A DNA stretch of 44,868 nucleotides from an uncultured Christensenella sp. (GTDB lineage Bacteria > Bacillota > Clostridia > Christensenellales > UBA1750), in the NCBI GenBank assembly GCA_905193155.1, contig CAJJNQ010000021.1, positions 1 through 44,868 on the forward strand, written 5' to 3'. This document shows positions 10,005 through 18,160 of this stretch, in pieces (position 1 is the stretch's first letter; the number at the start of each line of letters is the position of its first letter). A program made the translations under genes and the position numbers. The notes beneath the pieces were generated by a model, which was not told the DNA's origin, made no database searches, and was given only the letters and a program-made list of their open reading frames with translations.

Positions 10005-11714
10005 TTGGCAGAGGAACAGAAAAAGAATACCCGCGCCGGCGCATTGGACGACGAACAGCGCGTCAAAGTGCTTTCGCCTTCCATGTTGGTTTTCAAACGC
10101 TTTATCCGCAACCGCCTGGCCATCGTGGGCGTTATCTTCATCGCCTTCATGTTTGTGTTCTCCTATATCGGCGGCTGGGTTTCCCCCTATGGGGAAGATC
10201 AGGTCTTCTATCACAACGAGCAGCTGGAAAAGGACTACGCTTCTGTGACCGTCAACAACGACTTCCGCTATACCCTTGCGGAGGGCGGGGAGTTTTCCTC
10301 CCTGGCGCAGAGCAAGTTCATCCTGGCGGTCAATCAGGGCGACGCTGCCTTTGAGGTTTCCGGCAAGTCCTACACGCTGGAGCAGCTGGGCGAGGATCTT
10401 TATCTCATCAGCGGCACGCAGACCGTGGCAAGCGGTCTTTCCAACAAGATGATGACCGCGCTCAAGCCTGTGGACGGTGTGGAGCTGCCCAACGGCTGGC
10501 TGGATGCGGCTAATGCTGCCGCCACGGCGGGAGAAGATGGATTTGAGTTTAACGGCGTGAATTACATCATCACCCGCAGCGGCAAGGAAGCGACGGTCGG
10601 TTCCGCCGCACCGCTCGCGCTGGCCTCCAAGAAGATCTACGATACCGAAAACAGCGCGGTGAAGACCGGCTTTGATTTCCGCCTGGCGTGCGAAACCGCC
10701 ATTGCAGAGGGCAAGAGCTCCTTCGAGGCCGACGGCAAGACCTATCAGCTGGAGCTCGATCCCGATATCGGCGCGACGGTCACCCTCGACGGCGAGATGT
10801 ACGCGCTGGTTTCCAACACGGTCGTCAACACCTATGTTTCCGGCCAGGAGCTTTCGCTGGAGTTCAAGGACGCCGCGAAGGAAGCCATTGCTGACAACCT
10901 GAGCAGCTTTGAGTTCGACGGTCAGGACTATTCGATCTACCGCAGCAACAACATCTGGGACGTGCGCGCGGAGACCGAGACCCTCGTGGTCAACGCCTAT
11001 GAAGCGCCGTCGCTGACCCACTGGCTGGGCACGGACGGCAACGGCATGGACCTGCTCACCCGCATCATGTACGGCGGCCGCGTCTCGCTGATGATCGGCT
11101 TCATCGTTGTGGCCATCGCGGCGCTGCTGGGCGTTGTGCTGGGCGGCGTTGCCGGTTATTTCGGCAAGTGGGTGGACAGCCTCATCATGCGTATTGTTGA
11201 TATCTTCAATTGCATTCCCTCTACGCCCCTGATCATCATCCTCGGCTCCATCATGGATGCGGAGCGCGTCGATCCTCAGGTGCGTATGATCTACCTGATG
11301 CTGGTGCTGGGCTTCCTGTCTTGGCCGGGCGTGGCGCGCATGGTGCGCGGCCAGATCCTCTCCCTGCGCGAGCAGGAGTTCATGACCGCGACCGAGGCCT
11401 GCGGCCTGACCATCAGCCACCGCATTTTCCACCACCTGGTGCCCAACGTCATCCCGCAGCTGATCGTCATCTGCACCATGAGCCTGGGTTCTACCATCAT
11501 CACCGAATCCACGCTGTCCTTCCTGGGCCTGGGCGTTAAGTTCCCCTTCGCCTCGTGGGGCAACATCATCAGCGCGGTCAGTACGGTTTACGTCATGACC
11601 AACTATTGGTTCGTATGGATTCCCGCAGGTCTGTGCATCCTGCTGACGGTTCTTGGATTCAACTTCATTGGCGACGGTCTGCGCGATGCGTTTGACCCGA
11701 AGATGAAGAGATAA
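10005..11714 (+). CDS. Peptide ABC transporter permease, DppC/OppC type, with large extracellular insert
   Basis: Permease subunit of 569 residues, against about 300 for most relatives. The start is the TTG at 10005, just after GGAGGAGGAAG. An ATG at 9954 in the same frame would overlap dppB and has no ribosome site. TM1 is at about residues 37-57. Between TM1 and the channel domain sits an insert of about 270 residues carrying four copies of an F-E-x-x-G-x-x-Y unit at about 62-residue spacing (residues 116, 180, 240, 302). It should lie outside the membrane. From HWLGTDGNGMDLLTR onward the sequence is an ordinary DppC domain, including the coupling-loop segment TATEACGLTI. Confidence 0.93.
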   Translation: MAEEQKKNTRAGALDDEQRVKVLSPSMLVFKRFIRNRLAIVGVIFIAFMFVFSYIGGWVSPYGEDQVFYHNEQLEKDYASVTVNNDFRYTLAEGGEFSSLAQSKFILAVNQGDAAFEVSGKSYTLEQLGEDLYLISGTQTVASGLSNKMMTALKPVDGVELPNGWLDAANAAATAGEDGFEFNGVNYIITRSGKEATVGSAAPLALASKKIYDTENSAVKTGFDFRLACETAIAEGKSSFEADGKTYQLELDPDIGATVTLDGEMYALVSNTVVNTYVSGQELSLEFKDAAKEAIADNLSSFEFDGQDYSIYRSNNIWDVRAETETLVVNAYEAPSLTHWLGTDGNGMDLLTRIMYGGRVSLMIGFIVVAIAALLGVVLGGVAGYFGKWVDSLIMRIVDIFNCIPSTPLIIILGSIMDAERVDPQVRMIYLMLVLGFLSWPGVARMVRGQILSLREQEFMTATEACGLTISHRIFHHLVPNVIPQLIVICTMSLGSTIITESTLSFLGLGVKFPFASWGNIISAVSTVYVMTNYWFVWIPAGLCILLTVLGFNFIGDGLRDAFDPKMKR

Positions 11715-11727
11715 GGAGGGGAAAGCA

Positions 11728-12900
11728 ATGAGCGAAAACACCGAAAAGAAAACCAGCAAGAACAGCAATTACCTCTCCGCAAAAGAATCCCGCCGCATTT
11801 CGCGCGAGAACCGCCGCATTACCACGGCGATGGAGAAAAAGTATCAGCGCAAAAAGGTGCCCGAGAGCGAGTACCTGACCCAGATGCGCGATCCCAAGAA
11901 CGTCGTGGAATTCGACGATCTGCATACCTATTTCTTCACCGATACCGGCACCGTCAAGGCGGTGGACGGCGTATCTTTTGATGTGCCCCAGGGCGTGACG
12001 GTCGGCGTCGTGGGCGAATCGGGCTGCGGCAAGTCCGTCACCTCGCTTTCGCTGATGCAGCTGCTCCAGCGCCCGCAGGGACAGATCGTCTCCGGACAGA
12101 TCCGCCTGAACCTGGGCGAGGACGGCAAGGCCTACGATGTGGCGAAGATGCCCATGTACGCCATGGAGAAGATCCGCGGCAACAAGCTGTCGATGATCTT
12201 CCAGGAGCCGATGACGTCACTCAACCCCGTGTTCCGCATCGGTGCGCAGGTGGATGAAGTCATCGCCCTGCACAACCCGACCTGGACCAAAGAGCAGGTC
12301 AAAAAGCACACCATCTCCATGCTGGAGGTGGTCGGCATTGCCAACAGCGAAGGCGTTTACAAGATGTATCCCCATGAGCTTTCCGGCGGTATGCGCCAGC
12401 GCGTGATGATCTCCATCGCCCTGGCCTGCAATCCCCGCCTGATCATCGCCGACGAGCCCACCACGGCGCTGGACGTGACCATTCAGGCACAGATCCTTGA
12501 CCTGCTGCGCGGACTGAAGGACAAGATCAACGCCTCGATCATGCTCATCACCCACGACCTTGGCGTCATCGCCGAAATGGCGGACTACGTTGTGGTCATG
12601 TATGCCGGCCGCGTGGTCGAAAAGGGCACGGTGCAGGAGATCTTCGCAAACCCCGCGCACCCCTACACCATCGGCCTGATGGCGTCCAAGCCCGTCATCA
12701 ACAAGCGCGTGGATCGCCTCTATTCCATCCCCGGCAAGGTGCCTAACCCCATCGACATGCCCGACTATTGCTATTTCCGCGACCGCTGCGAGATGTGCGT
12801 CGAGGGCTGCAAGGGCAAGTACCCGCACGAGATCCATCTGACCGACACCCACGTCGTCAGCTGCTATCGCTATGCGGAAAACGGCAAGGAGGGTAAGTAA
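11728..12900 (+). CDS. Peptide ABC transporter ATP-binding protein, DppD/OppD type
   Basis: Cytosolic ATPase subunit of the importer, 390 residues. It has Walker A GESGCGKS, signature LSGGMRQR, Walker B LIIADEPTTALD and the H-loop THD. The C-terminal oligopeptide-transporter domain contains the cysteine pattern C-Y-F-R-D-R-C-E-M-C-V-E-G-C, which in some Opp/Dpp ATPases binds an iron-sulfur cluster. An extra basic N-terminal tail of about 50 residues precedes the ATPase fold. It follows dppC by 13 bases with an AAGGAGGGG site and precedes the second ATPase by two bases. Confidence 0.96.
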   Translation: MSENTEKKTSKNSNYLSAKESRRISRENRRITTAMEKKYQRKKVPESEYLTQMRDPKNVVEFDDLHTYFFTDTGTVKAVDGVSFDVPQGVTVGVVGESGCGKSVTSLSLMQLLQRPQGQIVSGQIRLNLGEDGKAYDVAKMPMYAMEKIRGNKLSMIFQEPMTSLNPVFRIGAQVDEVIALHNPTWTKEQVKKHTISMLEVVGIANSEGVYKMYPHELSGGMRQRVMISIALACNPRLIIADEPTTALDVTIQAQILDLLRGLKDKINASIMLITHDLGVIAEMADYVVVMYAGRVVEKGTVQEIFANPAHPYTIGLMASKPVINKRVDRLYSIPGKVPNPIDMPDYCYFRDRCEMCVEGCKGKYPHEIHLTDTHVVSCYRYAENGKEGK

Positions 12901-12902
12901 AC

Positions 12903-13976
12903 ATGGCCAAGGTCACCATTGACAACACGTTTACGCCGCTTGTCCACAATCCGGAAAACGTGCTCGAGGTCAATCATCTCAAGAAATACTTCCCCATCAA
13001 GGAAGGCCTGTTGCAGCGCACCGTGGGCTATGTCCGCGCGGTGGACGGCATCAGCTTCAACATCAAGCGCGGCACCACGATGGGCCTGGTCGGCGAATCC
13101 GGCTGCGGCAAGACCACCGTCGGCCGCACCATCCTGCGCCTGACCGACAAGAGCGGCGGCGAGGTGCTCTTCAACGGCCGCGAGGTGCATGAACTCAGCC
13201 GCAACGAGCTGCGCGCCCTGCGCCCGAAGATGCAGATCATCTTCCAGGATCCCTATTCCAGCCTGTCGCCCCGCCTGCCCATCGGCGAAATCGTGGGCGA
13301 AGCGGTTCGTGAGCACAGCATTGTGCCCAAGGACGAGTTCAACGACTACATCGACAAGATCATGAGCGAGTGCGGCTTGCAGCCCTATCACCGCGACCGC
13401 TATCCGCACGAGTTCTCCGGCGGACAGCGCCAGCGCATCTGCATCGCACGCGCCCTGGCGCTCAACCCCGAGTTCGTCGTCTGCGACGAGCCGGTTTCCG
13501 CGCTGGACGTGTCCATTCAGGCGCAGATCATTAACCTTTTGCGCGATCTGCAGCAGGAGCATAACCTGACCTACCTGTTCATTTCGCACGATCTGTCGGT
13601 TGTCGAGCACATCTCCGATACCATCGGCGTCATGTATCTGGGCAACCTGGTGGAGTTCGGCTCCAAGGAGGACATCTTCCGCGAGCCGCTGCATCCCTAC
13701 ACCAAGGCGCTGTTCTCCGCCATTCCGGTGCCTGATCCCAACAGCAAGATGAACCGCATCGTGCTCGAGGGCAACATCCCCTCTCCGGCCAACCCGCCTT
13801 CCGGCTGCAAGTTCCATACCCGCTGCCGCAACTGCATGAAGAAGTGCGAGACCGAGGCGCCCGTGCCGCGCGAGATCGAGCCGGGACACGTCGTGGTGTG
13901 CCATCTCTTTGACGATATGCCGGAGCAGAAGGCGCAGCCCGCTGCGGCCGCCGTTCCCGCCGAGGAAGACAAGTAA
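12903..13976 (+). CDS. Peptide ABC transporter ATP-binding protein, DppF/OppF type
   Basis: Second ATPase subunit, 357 residues. It has Walker A GESGCGKTT, signature FSGGQRQR, Walker B FVVCDEPVSALD, and the C-terminal cysteine cluster C-K-F-H-T-R-C-R-N-C-M-K-K-C. It should pair with the DppD-like subunit to drive peptide import. It starts two bases after the preceding stop, preceded by GGAGGGTAA, as expected for the last gene of a receptor-permease-permease-ATPase-ATPase operon. The C-terminus ends in an Ala/Pro-rich tail. Confidence 0.96.
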   Translation: MAKVTIDNTFTPLVHNPENVLEVNHLKKYFPIKEGLLQRTVGYVRAVDGISFNIKRGTTMGLVGESGCGKTTVGRTILRLTDKSGGEVLFNGREVHELSRNELRALRPKMQIIFQDPYSSLSPRLPIGEIVGEAVREHSIVPKDEFNDYIDKIMSECGLQPYHRDRYPHEFSGGQRQRICIARALALNPEFVVCDEPVSALDVSIQAQIINLLRDLQQEHNLTYLFISHDLSVVEHISDTIGVMYLGNLVEFGSKEDIFREPLHPYTKALFSAIPVPDPNSKMNRIVLEGNIPSPANPPSGCKFHTRCRNCMKKCETEAPVPREIEPGHVVVCHLFDDMPEQKAQPAAAAVPAEEDK

Positions 13977-13999
13977 GAGAAGAACCGTAAAGGAGCCTT

Positions 14000-14263
14000 A
14001 TGCGCAGAAAAAAGGATCAGCAGCCCCGCTTTGAGGACATCGACGACGGCCGCCCCATCGCCAACATGAACATCGAGGGGATGCCGTGGTACGTCGAGGA
14101 AAAGCCGGAATATCAGTCCGGCAGCGAAAAACCGCCCATGGATAAGCGCGAAACCCGTGCCTTCATCGCCAATGCGCTGCTTGCGGCGCTGGCCATCGGG
14201 CTGGTGTTCATCATCGCTGCTGCGCTCTTTCTGCTGTTCTGCACCAAGGTCTGGTTCCGATAA
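14000..14263 (+). CDS. Small single-pass membrane protein
   Basis: An 87-residue protein: a charged cytosolic N-terminus of about 55 residues, then one hydrophobic segment (residues about 58-82, LLAALAIGLVFIIAAALFLL), then a short basic tail. The start follows AAAGGAG. It lies 23 bases after the DppF-like gene and before a strong terminator, so it is the last gene of the peptide-import operon. Function unknown. It might be an accessory of the importer. Confidence 0.72.
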   Translation: MRRKKDQQPRFEDIDDGRPIANMNIEGMPWYVEEKPEYQSGSEKPPMDKRETRAFIANALLAALAIGLVFIIAAALFLLFCTKVWFR

Positions 14264-14276
14264 CAAAAACAAATAA

Positions 14277-14315
14277 GAGAGCCGGAAGCACATTCATGTG
14301 CTTCCGGCTCTCTTT
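14277..14315 (+). terminator. Rho-independent terminator of the peptide-import operon
   Basis: A perfect 16-base stem (GAGAGCCGGAAGCACA with its complement) and a TTCA loop, followed by TTT. The upstream flank is A-rich, so the hairpin could also stop transcription arriving from the minus strand. Confidence 0.9.
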
Positions 14316-14348
14316 GCCTGGCGGAGCGGAGTGCGGTTTCTGTGAAGA

Positions 14349-14590
14349 TCAGAGCAGGGAAAAGCGCATCAGGCCGCAGGGAATGGGGTTGCCGTTGATT
14401 TTCATAAAGCCGGGAAATGCCCGATGGTTTCAAAGCCGAATTTGCGGCAGACCGCTCGATCGGCCTCCACAGCGATGAGATACAGGTTCCGCTCGGAACT
14501 GTGGCAGGATTCCGGATGTTCGTGCTCACGCTCCGCGAAAATGGAAATGTTCCCGCGCCGGAGGACTTCAATCGCGAAAAATATCCCATT
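14349..14590 (-). pseudogene. Probable remnant of a GNAT acetyltransferase
   Basis: On the minus strand one frame reads IAVEADRAVCRKFGFETIGHFP and then stops. Shifting one base near 14410 lets it continue as MKINGNPIPCGLMRF and end at TGA (14351-14349). The segment resembles the last 70 or so residues of an acetyltransferase, with the A-V-x-R-K-F-G-F-E-x-x-G strand typical of GNAT proteins. No start or N-terminal half is present, and the part is frameshifted. The assignment rests on a short motif. Confidence 0.4.
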
Positions 14591-14597
14591 AGGAAAA

Positions 14598-14639
14598 ACA
14601 ACGCCCGGAATTCCCGAATGGGGAACGGCCAGGCGTTGT
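14598..14639 (-). terminator. Terminator of the ROK kinase/beta-mannosidase operon
   Basis: Arms ACAACGCC and GGCGTTGT enclose an inner TTCCC/GGGAA hairpin. Read on the minus strand the stem is followed by GTTTTTCC, a short U-run, 26 bases after the ROK kinase stop. Confidence 0.8.
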
Positions 14640-14664
14640 GCGTTATAGAGAGAAAATCGGTCGT

Positions 14665-15615
14665 TCAGCCCTGCGCGCCCGCGGCCTGAACGGCGAGGGA
14701 GAGCGCAGCGCAGTCGCCGATGGAATCGCCCAGCATGGCCGGAACGATGCGGCAGACCGCAAGCGACGCGGCGAGTGCGTCCGCTTCCAACGCGCGGCGC
14801 AATTCCTTCCGGAAGAGCGCTTCGCTGCGCGCGTAGACCGAGCCGATCACAATGCAGTCTGGGTTGAGAAAGTCCACGGCTAGCGCCAGCCCCTTGCCGA
14901 GAAAGCGCGCGGAGGTATCAAATACCTCCTGCGCGGCGGGGTCACCCGCAAAGGCGGCCTGCGCCACCTCCTTGGCCGTCACCCTGTCGCTCAGCCATGC
15001 GGGCTTCTGCCCGCGCTGCGCCCAGGCTGTGCCGATGCTCTGTGCCAGCTGCGCAATGCCGCCGCCGGAGCAGAAGCCTTCAAACGCGCCCACCTTGCCG
15101 TAGCCCGCCGGGCCGGTTTCCGCCAGACGCCAGTGCCCAAGCTCACCCGCGTTGCCGTTTGCGCCGCGCAGCACGCGGCCGCCGATCACGATGCCTGCCC
15201 CCAGCCCTGTGCCGAAGGTCAGAAACATCATCACCTTGCTGCCCTTGCCCGCGCCCCAGCGCCATTCGGCCAGTGCGCAGGCGTTGGCGTCGTTTTCCAG
15301 CAGCGCGGGGGCGTGCAGCTTCTGCTGCGCGTAGTCCGTCAGCGAAATGCCGTGCCAGCCGGGCAGGTTGGGCGGGTTGCAAAGCTCGCCTTTGTCCGCA
15401 TCCATCGGCCCTCCGGAGGAGATGCCGATGCCCAGGATTTCCTGCCCGTCCGCCAGCTTTTCCGCCAGTGCGCAGAGCCTGTCCAGCGCCTCCTGCTGAT
15501 CGGCGGGGGTGGCGAAGGCCTCGCGGCCGAGTATTGTCAATTCGCCATCTTTTTCAATACCTGTGACGGCGGCGCACTTGGTGCCGCCGATGTCAAATCC
15601 AACATAGATGCCCAT
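14665..15615 (-). CDS. ROK family sugar kinase
   Basis: Cytosolic kinase of 316 residues that should phosphorylate a hexose with ATP. It has the N-terminal phosphate loop DIGGTK (residues 8-13), LENDAN at 106-111 with Asp109 as the expected catalytic base, and GTGLGAG for nucleotide binding. The ROK zinc site is degenerate. The histidine of GELGH is kept, but the usual C-x-C-G-x-x-G-C-x-E reads A-G-Y-G-K-V-G-A-F-E, so all three cysteines are lost. It lies six bases after the beta-mannosidase gene, so mannose is the most likely substrate by context. Glucose or N-acetylmannosamine remain possible. Confidence 0.88.
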   Translation of the reverse strand: MGIYVGFDIGGTKCAAVTGIEKDGELTILGREAFATPADQQEALDRLCALAEKLADGQEILGIGISSGGPMDADKGELCNPPNLPGWHGISLTDYAQQKLHAPALLENDANACALAEWRWGAGKGSKVMMFLTFGTGLGAGIVIGGRVLRGANGNAGELGHWRLAETGPAGYGKVGAFEGFCSGGGIAQLAQSIGTAWAQRGQKPAWLSDRVTAKEVAQAAFAGDPAAQEVFDTSARFLGKGLALAVDFLNPDCIVIGSVYARSEALFRKELRRALEADALAASLAVCRIVPAMLGDSIGDCAALSLAVQAAGAQG

Positions 15616-15621
15616 GCGCGC

Positions 15622-17949
15622 TCACTCCTCGTCCAGATGCTCGATTCTGTCCGCCCAGCTGAGCAGCTGCTGCGCGTCATAGGGCGGGAAGCCGGAAATA
15701 TAGTGGTTGTGCTTGACCTTTCCGCCCACCGTCCAGGTCAGCAGATAGAACTTCTGCGCTCCCGCCAGCTCGCGGATGCTGCCCAGCACCACGTTTTCAT
15801 TTGCGGGAGAGAGGGTTTTGCCTTGCAGCAGCACCTCGCCCGAATCGCCGTTGCGGACGCTCCATTCGACGGTCTTGTCCTGACGGCTGTCGTTGCCCAG
15901 TACCACGTTGCGTCCCCAATCCTGCAATTCGTCCAGCATCAGGCAGACGGGCTCGTGCACGCGCTTGAGCCAGGTGTAGGCCAGCTTTTTGTTGAAGTAG
16001 TAATCGACGATCGCATCGGAGATCTGCGGCCAGCCGTCGAGCATGTTCCACCAGATGATGCCGGTGCGCCGCCACTTCTTGATGCGCGTGCGCTCGACAA
16101 AGAACTTTTTGGCTTCTGCCTGGGAGATCTGCGAGATGCGGCTGAAGGTCTCCAGATCCGCCGGGACGCTGCCGCAGAGGATGCGCACCTGGTCCGCCAT
16201 CATGCGGTTGCGGTTATAGCCGCGGCGGGGCTTTTGCAGATCTTCGGTGTTGTGGGTGTCCCAAACGTCGTTCGTGGGCGCGGAAGCGGGACCGCTGGCC
16301 GGAACGGCGGCGGAAACCGCGTCGTCATCGCCCAGAATCGGCCAGAGCTGATCCTCCGGAATGAACTTTTTCAGCGATTCCGGCGCAGGGCAGCCGTGGT
16401 AGCCGCATTCGCTGATGAAATGCGCCTGAGAATGCTTATAGAAATCGTCCTTGAAATAGGCGCGCGCGCCCCAGTTGTGCTGCTCTGGCCCGGCGTAACG
16501 GGGGAAGCCCTCCGGGATGTAGGGGGAGGACGGCAGATATTTGCGGTAGGGATCGTGATTGCGGATCACGCGCGGAATCACCACGCGGGTGATCTCGTTG
16601 GTGCTGTTGCCCTCCTCAAAGCCCATGCCCAGCGAACGCTCGTCCACTTCATTGTCGCCTGCCCAGAGCAGGATGGAGGGATGGTTGCGCAGCTTCATGA
16701 CGATGGAGGTGACTTCCTTTTCGATCAGGCGGAAGAACCACTCCTGCTGCGGATAGTTGGCGCAGGCCATGGTGAAATCCTGCCAGACCATGATGCCCAG
16801 TTCGTCGCACAGATTGAAGAAGTGGTGATCCTCCACCACGTTGCCGCCCCAGCAGCGCACGATGTTGCAGCCCATGTCCGCCATCAGCGCCATGGCGCGG
16901 TCGTAACGTCCTTCGTCGCGGCTGTGCAGCGCGTCCAGCGGCACCCAGTTGCTGCCCTTGCAGAGGATGGGCACGCCGTTGCAGCGCACCTTAAATTCGC
17001 CCTCGTCCAGCGGCTTCATCACATGGTCAATGTGGAAGCGGCGGATGCCGATGCGCTCCATGCGCACATCCGCGACCTCGCCGTTGTGCAGCAGCTCCAT
17101 TTTGACGGTGTAGAGATTCTGCTCGCCGTAGCCGCGCGGCCACCAGAGCTTCGGGTTCTTGATCTTCACGCGCCCCTCTTCGCTGACGAAGCGGGCGGGG
17201 GCGTCGTATTCAAATACGCTGTTGCCGCAAGCGCCCTGAACGTGCAGGCGGTAGCCCTGCATCACGCGCTCCGGGGTGGTGAAGCGGCACTTGATCATCA
17301 GCTCCGCCTCGTCCTCACTGGCGGAGATCGTGGCATAGTAGCTCTGCGTGATGCGCGTGGGGTTGACGATATCCAGCGAAACGCTCCGCCAGAGCCCTGC
17401 CGAGAGCAGGCGCGGCATGATGTCCCAGCCGAAGCTGTGGGGCGGCATGCGCAGCAGGCTCAGTTCATCGGTATGCTCCTCGCCGGAAACCACTACGGGG
17501 CTTTCCAGCTCGCGGGCGTAGTTCATTGCGGAGAGAATGTGAACGCTGATCGTGTTGAAATCACCGGGGCGCAGCGCTTTTTCCACGCGGAAGCGGTGTT
17601 CGATCATCATGTCGTCGCACTTGCCGACGAGCGTGTCGTTGACAAAGACCTCGGCGATGGTGTTCACACCGTGAAGGGTCAGCTCCATCTGCTCCCCCGC
17701 AAAGCTGTTGGGCAGGCCGAATTCCTTCTGATACCACCAGTGATAGTATTCATATTTGCGGAAGTTGTAAAGGTTTTCGCCGTAGAAGGGGTTTTGCTCC
17801 AATCCGGCGCGCATAAGATCGATCTCAACATTGCCGGGAACCTGCGCCGTGATGCACGCCATGCCACTGCCCGCAATCTGATCGGGACACATCGGCATAT
17901 CGTCGCTCTCCGGCGCGTAATAAAGGGTCCATGCACCGTCCAGTTTCAT
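15622..17949 (-). CDS. Glycoside hydrolase family 2, beta-mannosidase type
   Basis: Hydrolyses terminal beta-mannosides. The protein has 775 residues and no signal peptide, so it is cytosolic. In order: an N-terminal jelly-roll sugar-binding domain (to about 190, with SFGWDIMPRLLSAGLWR), an immunoglobulin-like domain (about 195-300), then the TIM barrel from about 305. ILLWAGDNEVDE places the acid/base at Glu434, and FISECGYHG places the nucleophile at Glu514. The start has an AGGAGGAAG site. It forms an operon with the ROK kinase and diverges from an MFS sugar-type permease, a layout that fits uptake, hydrolysis and phosphorylation of mannosides. Confidence 0.9.
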   Translation of the reverse strand: MKLDGAWTLYYAPESDDMPMCPDQIAGSGMACITAQVPGNVEIDLMRAGLEQNPFYGENLYNFRKYEYYHWWYQKEFGLPNSFAGEQMELTLHGVNTIAEVFVNDTLVGKCDDMMIEHRFRVEKALRPGDFNTISVHILSAMNYARELESPVVVSGEEHTDELSLLRMPPHSFGWDIMPRLLSAGLWRSVSLDIVNPTRITQSYYATISASEDEAELMIKCRFTTPERVMQGYRLHVQGACGNSVFEYDAPARFVSEEGRVKIKNPKLWWPRGYGEQNLYTVKMELLHNGEVADVRMERIGIRRFHIDHVMKPLDEGEFKVRCNGVPILCKGSNWVPLDALHSRDEGRYDRAMALMADMGCNIVRCWGGNVVEDHHFFNLCDELGIMVWQDFTMACANYPQQEWFFRLIEKEVTSIVMKLRNHPSILLWAGDNEVDERSLGMGFEEGNSTNEITRVVIPRVIRNHDPYRKYLPSSPYIPEGFPRYAGPEQHNWGARAYFKDDFYKHSQAHFISECGYHGCPAPESLKKFIPEDQLWPILGDDDAVSAAVPASGPASAPTNDVWDTHNTEDLQKPRRGYNRNRMMADQVRILCGSVPADLETFSRISQISQAEAKKFFVERTRIKKWRRTGIIWWNMLDGWPQISDAIVDYYFNKKLAYTWLKRVHEPVCLMLDELQDWGRNVVLGNDSRQDKTVEWSVRNGDSGEVLLQGKTLSPANENVVLGSIRELAGAQKFYLLTWTVGGKVKHNHYISGFPPYDAQQLLSWADRIEHLDEE

Positions 17950-17965
17950 GCTGATCTTCCTCCTG

Positions 17966-17976
17966 TTTCTGTGAAA
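17966..17976. promoter_or_regulatory. Operator-like palindrome TTTCTGTGAAA (copy 1)
   Basis: The 11-mer is itself a palindrome (TTTC-NNN-GAAA). Its exact reverse complement occurs at 18062-18072. Copy 1 lies in the beta-mannosidase leader, between its promoter and start codon, a position where a bound repressor would block transcription. Confidence 0.5.
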
Positions 17977-18012
17977 AACCGGGGATTCCGTCGTTTGTAT
18001 CTCGTCGGAATC

Positions 18013-18041
18013 ATTTTATCAAAGTCCTCTGCAAAAGGCAA
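18013..18041 (-). promoter_or_regulatory. Promoter of the beta-mannosidase operon
   Basis: On the minus strand TTGCCT (18041-18036), 17-base spacer, TAAAAT (18018-18013), about 64 bases before the start at 17949. Confidence 0.65.
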
Positions 18042-18061
18042 AATGTTTTTTAACTAAACTG

Positions 18062-18072
18062 TTTCACAGAAA
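18062..18072. promoter_or_regulatory. Operator-like palindrome TTTCACAGAAA (copy 2)
   Basis: Exact inverted copy of the site at 17966-17976. It lies between the two divergent promoters, upstream of both -35 elements, so the pair could serve one regulator of the whole locus. No regulator gene is adjacent. Confidence 0.5.
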
Positions 18073-18095
18073 GAAATTGTTCTTCAAAACTTCAT

Positions 18096-18124
18096 TTGTG
18101 CTTGACGGCGGGAATGGCTATAAT
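18096..18124 (+). promoter_or_regulatory. Promoter of the MFS permease
   Basis: TTGTGC (18096-18101), 17-base spacer, consensus TATAAT (18119-18124). Transcription would begin near 18131, which excludes an in-frame ATG at 18077 and supports the start at 18161. Confidence 0.65.
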
Positions 18125-18160
18125 ACCCTTTGGGAAATATACGTATTTAAGGGGCAGAAC

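Noticed and set aside
15133..18057. 974-codon open frame on the plus strand
   Set aside because: It is antisense to the ROK kinase and beta-mannosidase genes. The product is His/Arg/Val-rich without a known domain, and the opposite strand has clear catalytic motifs.
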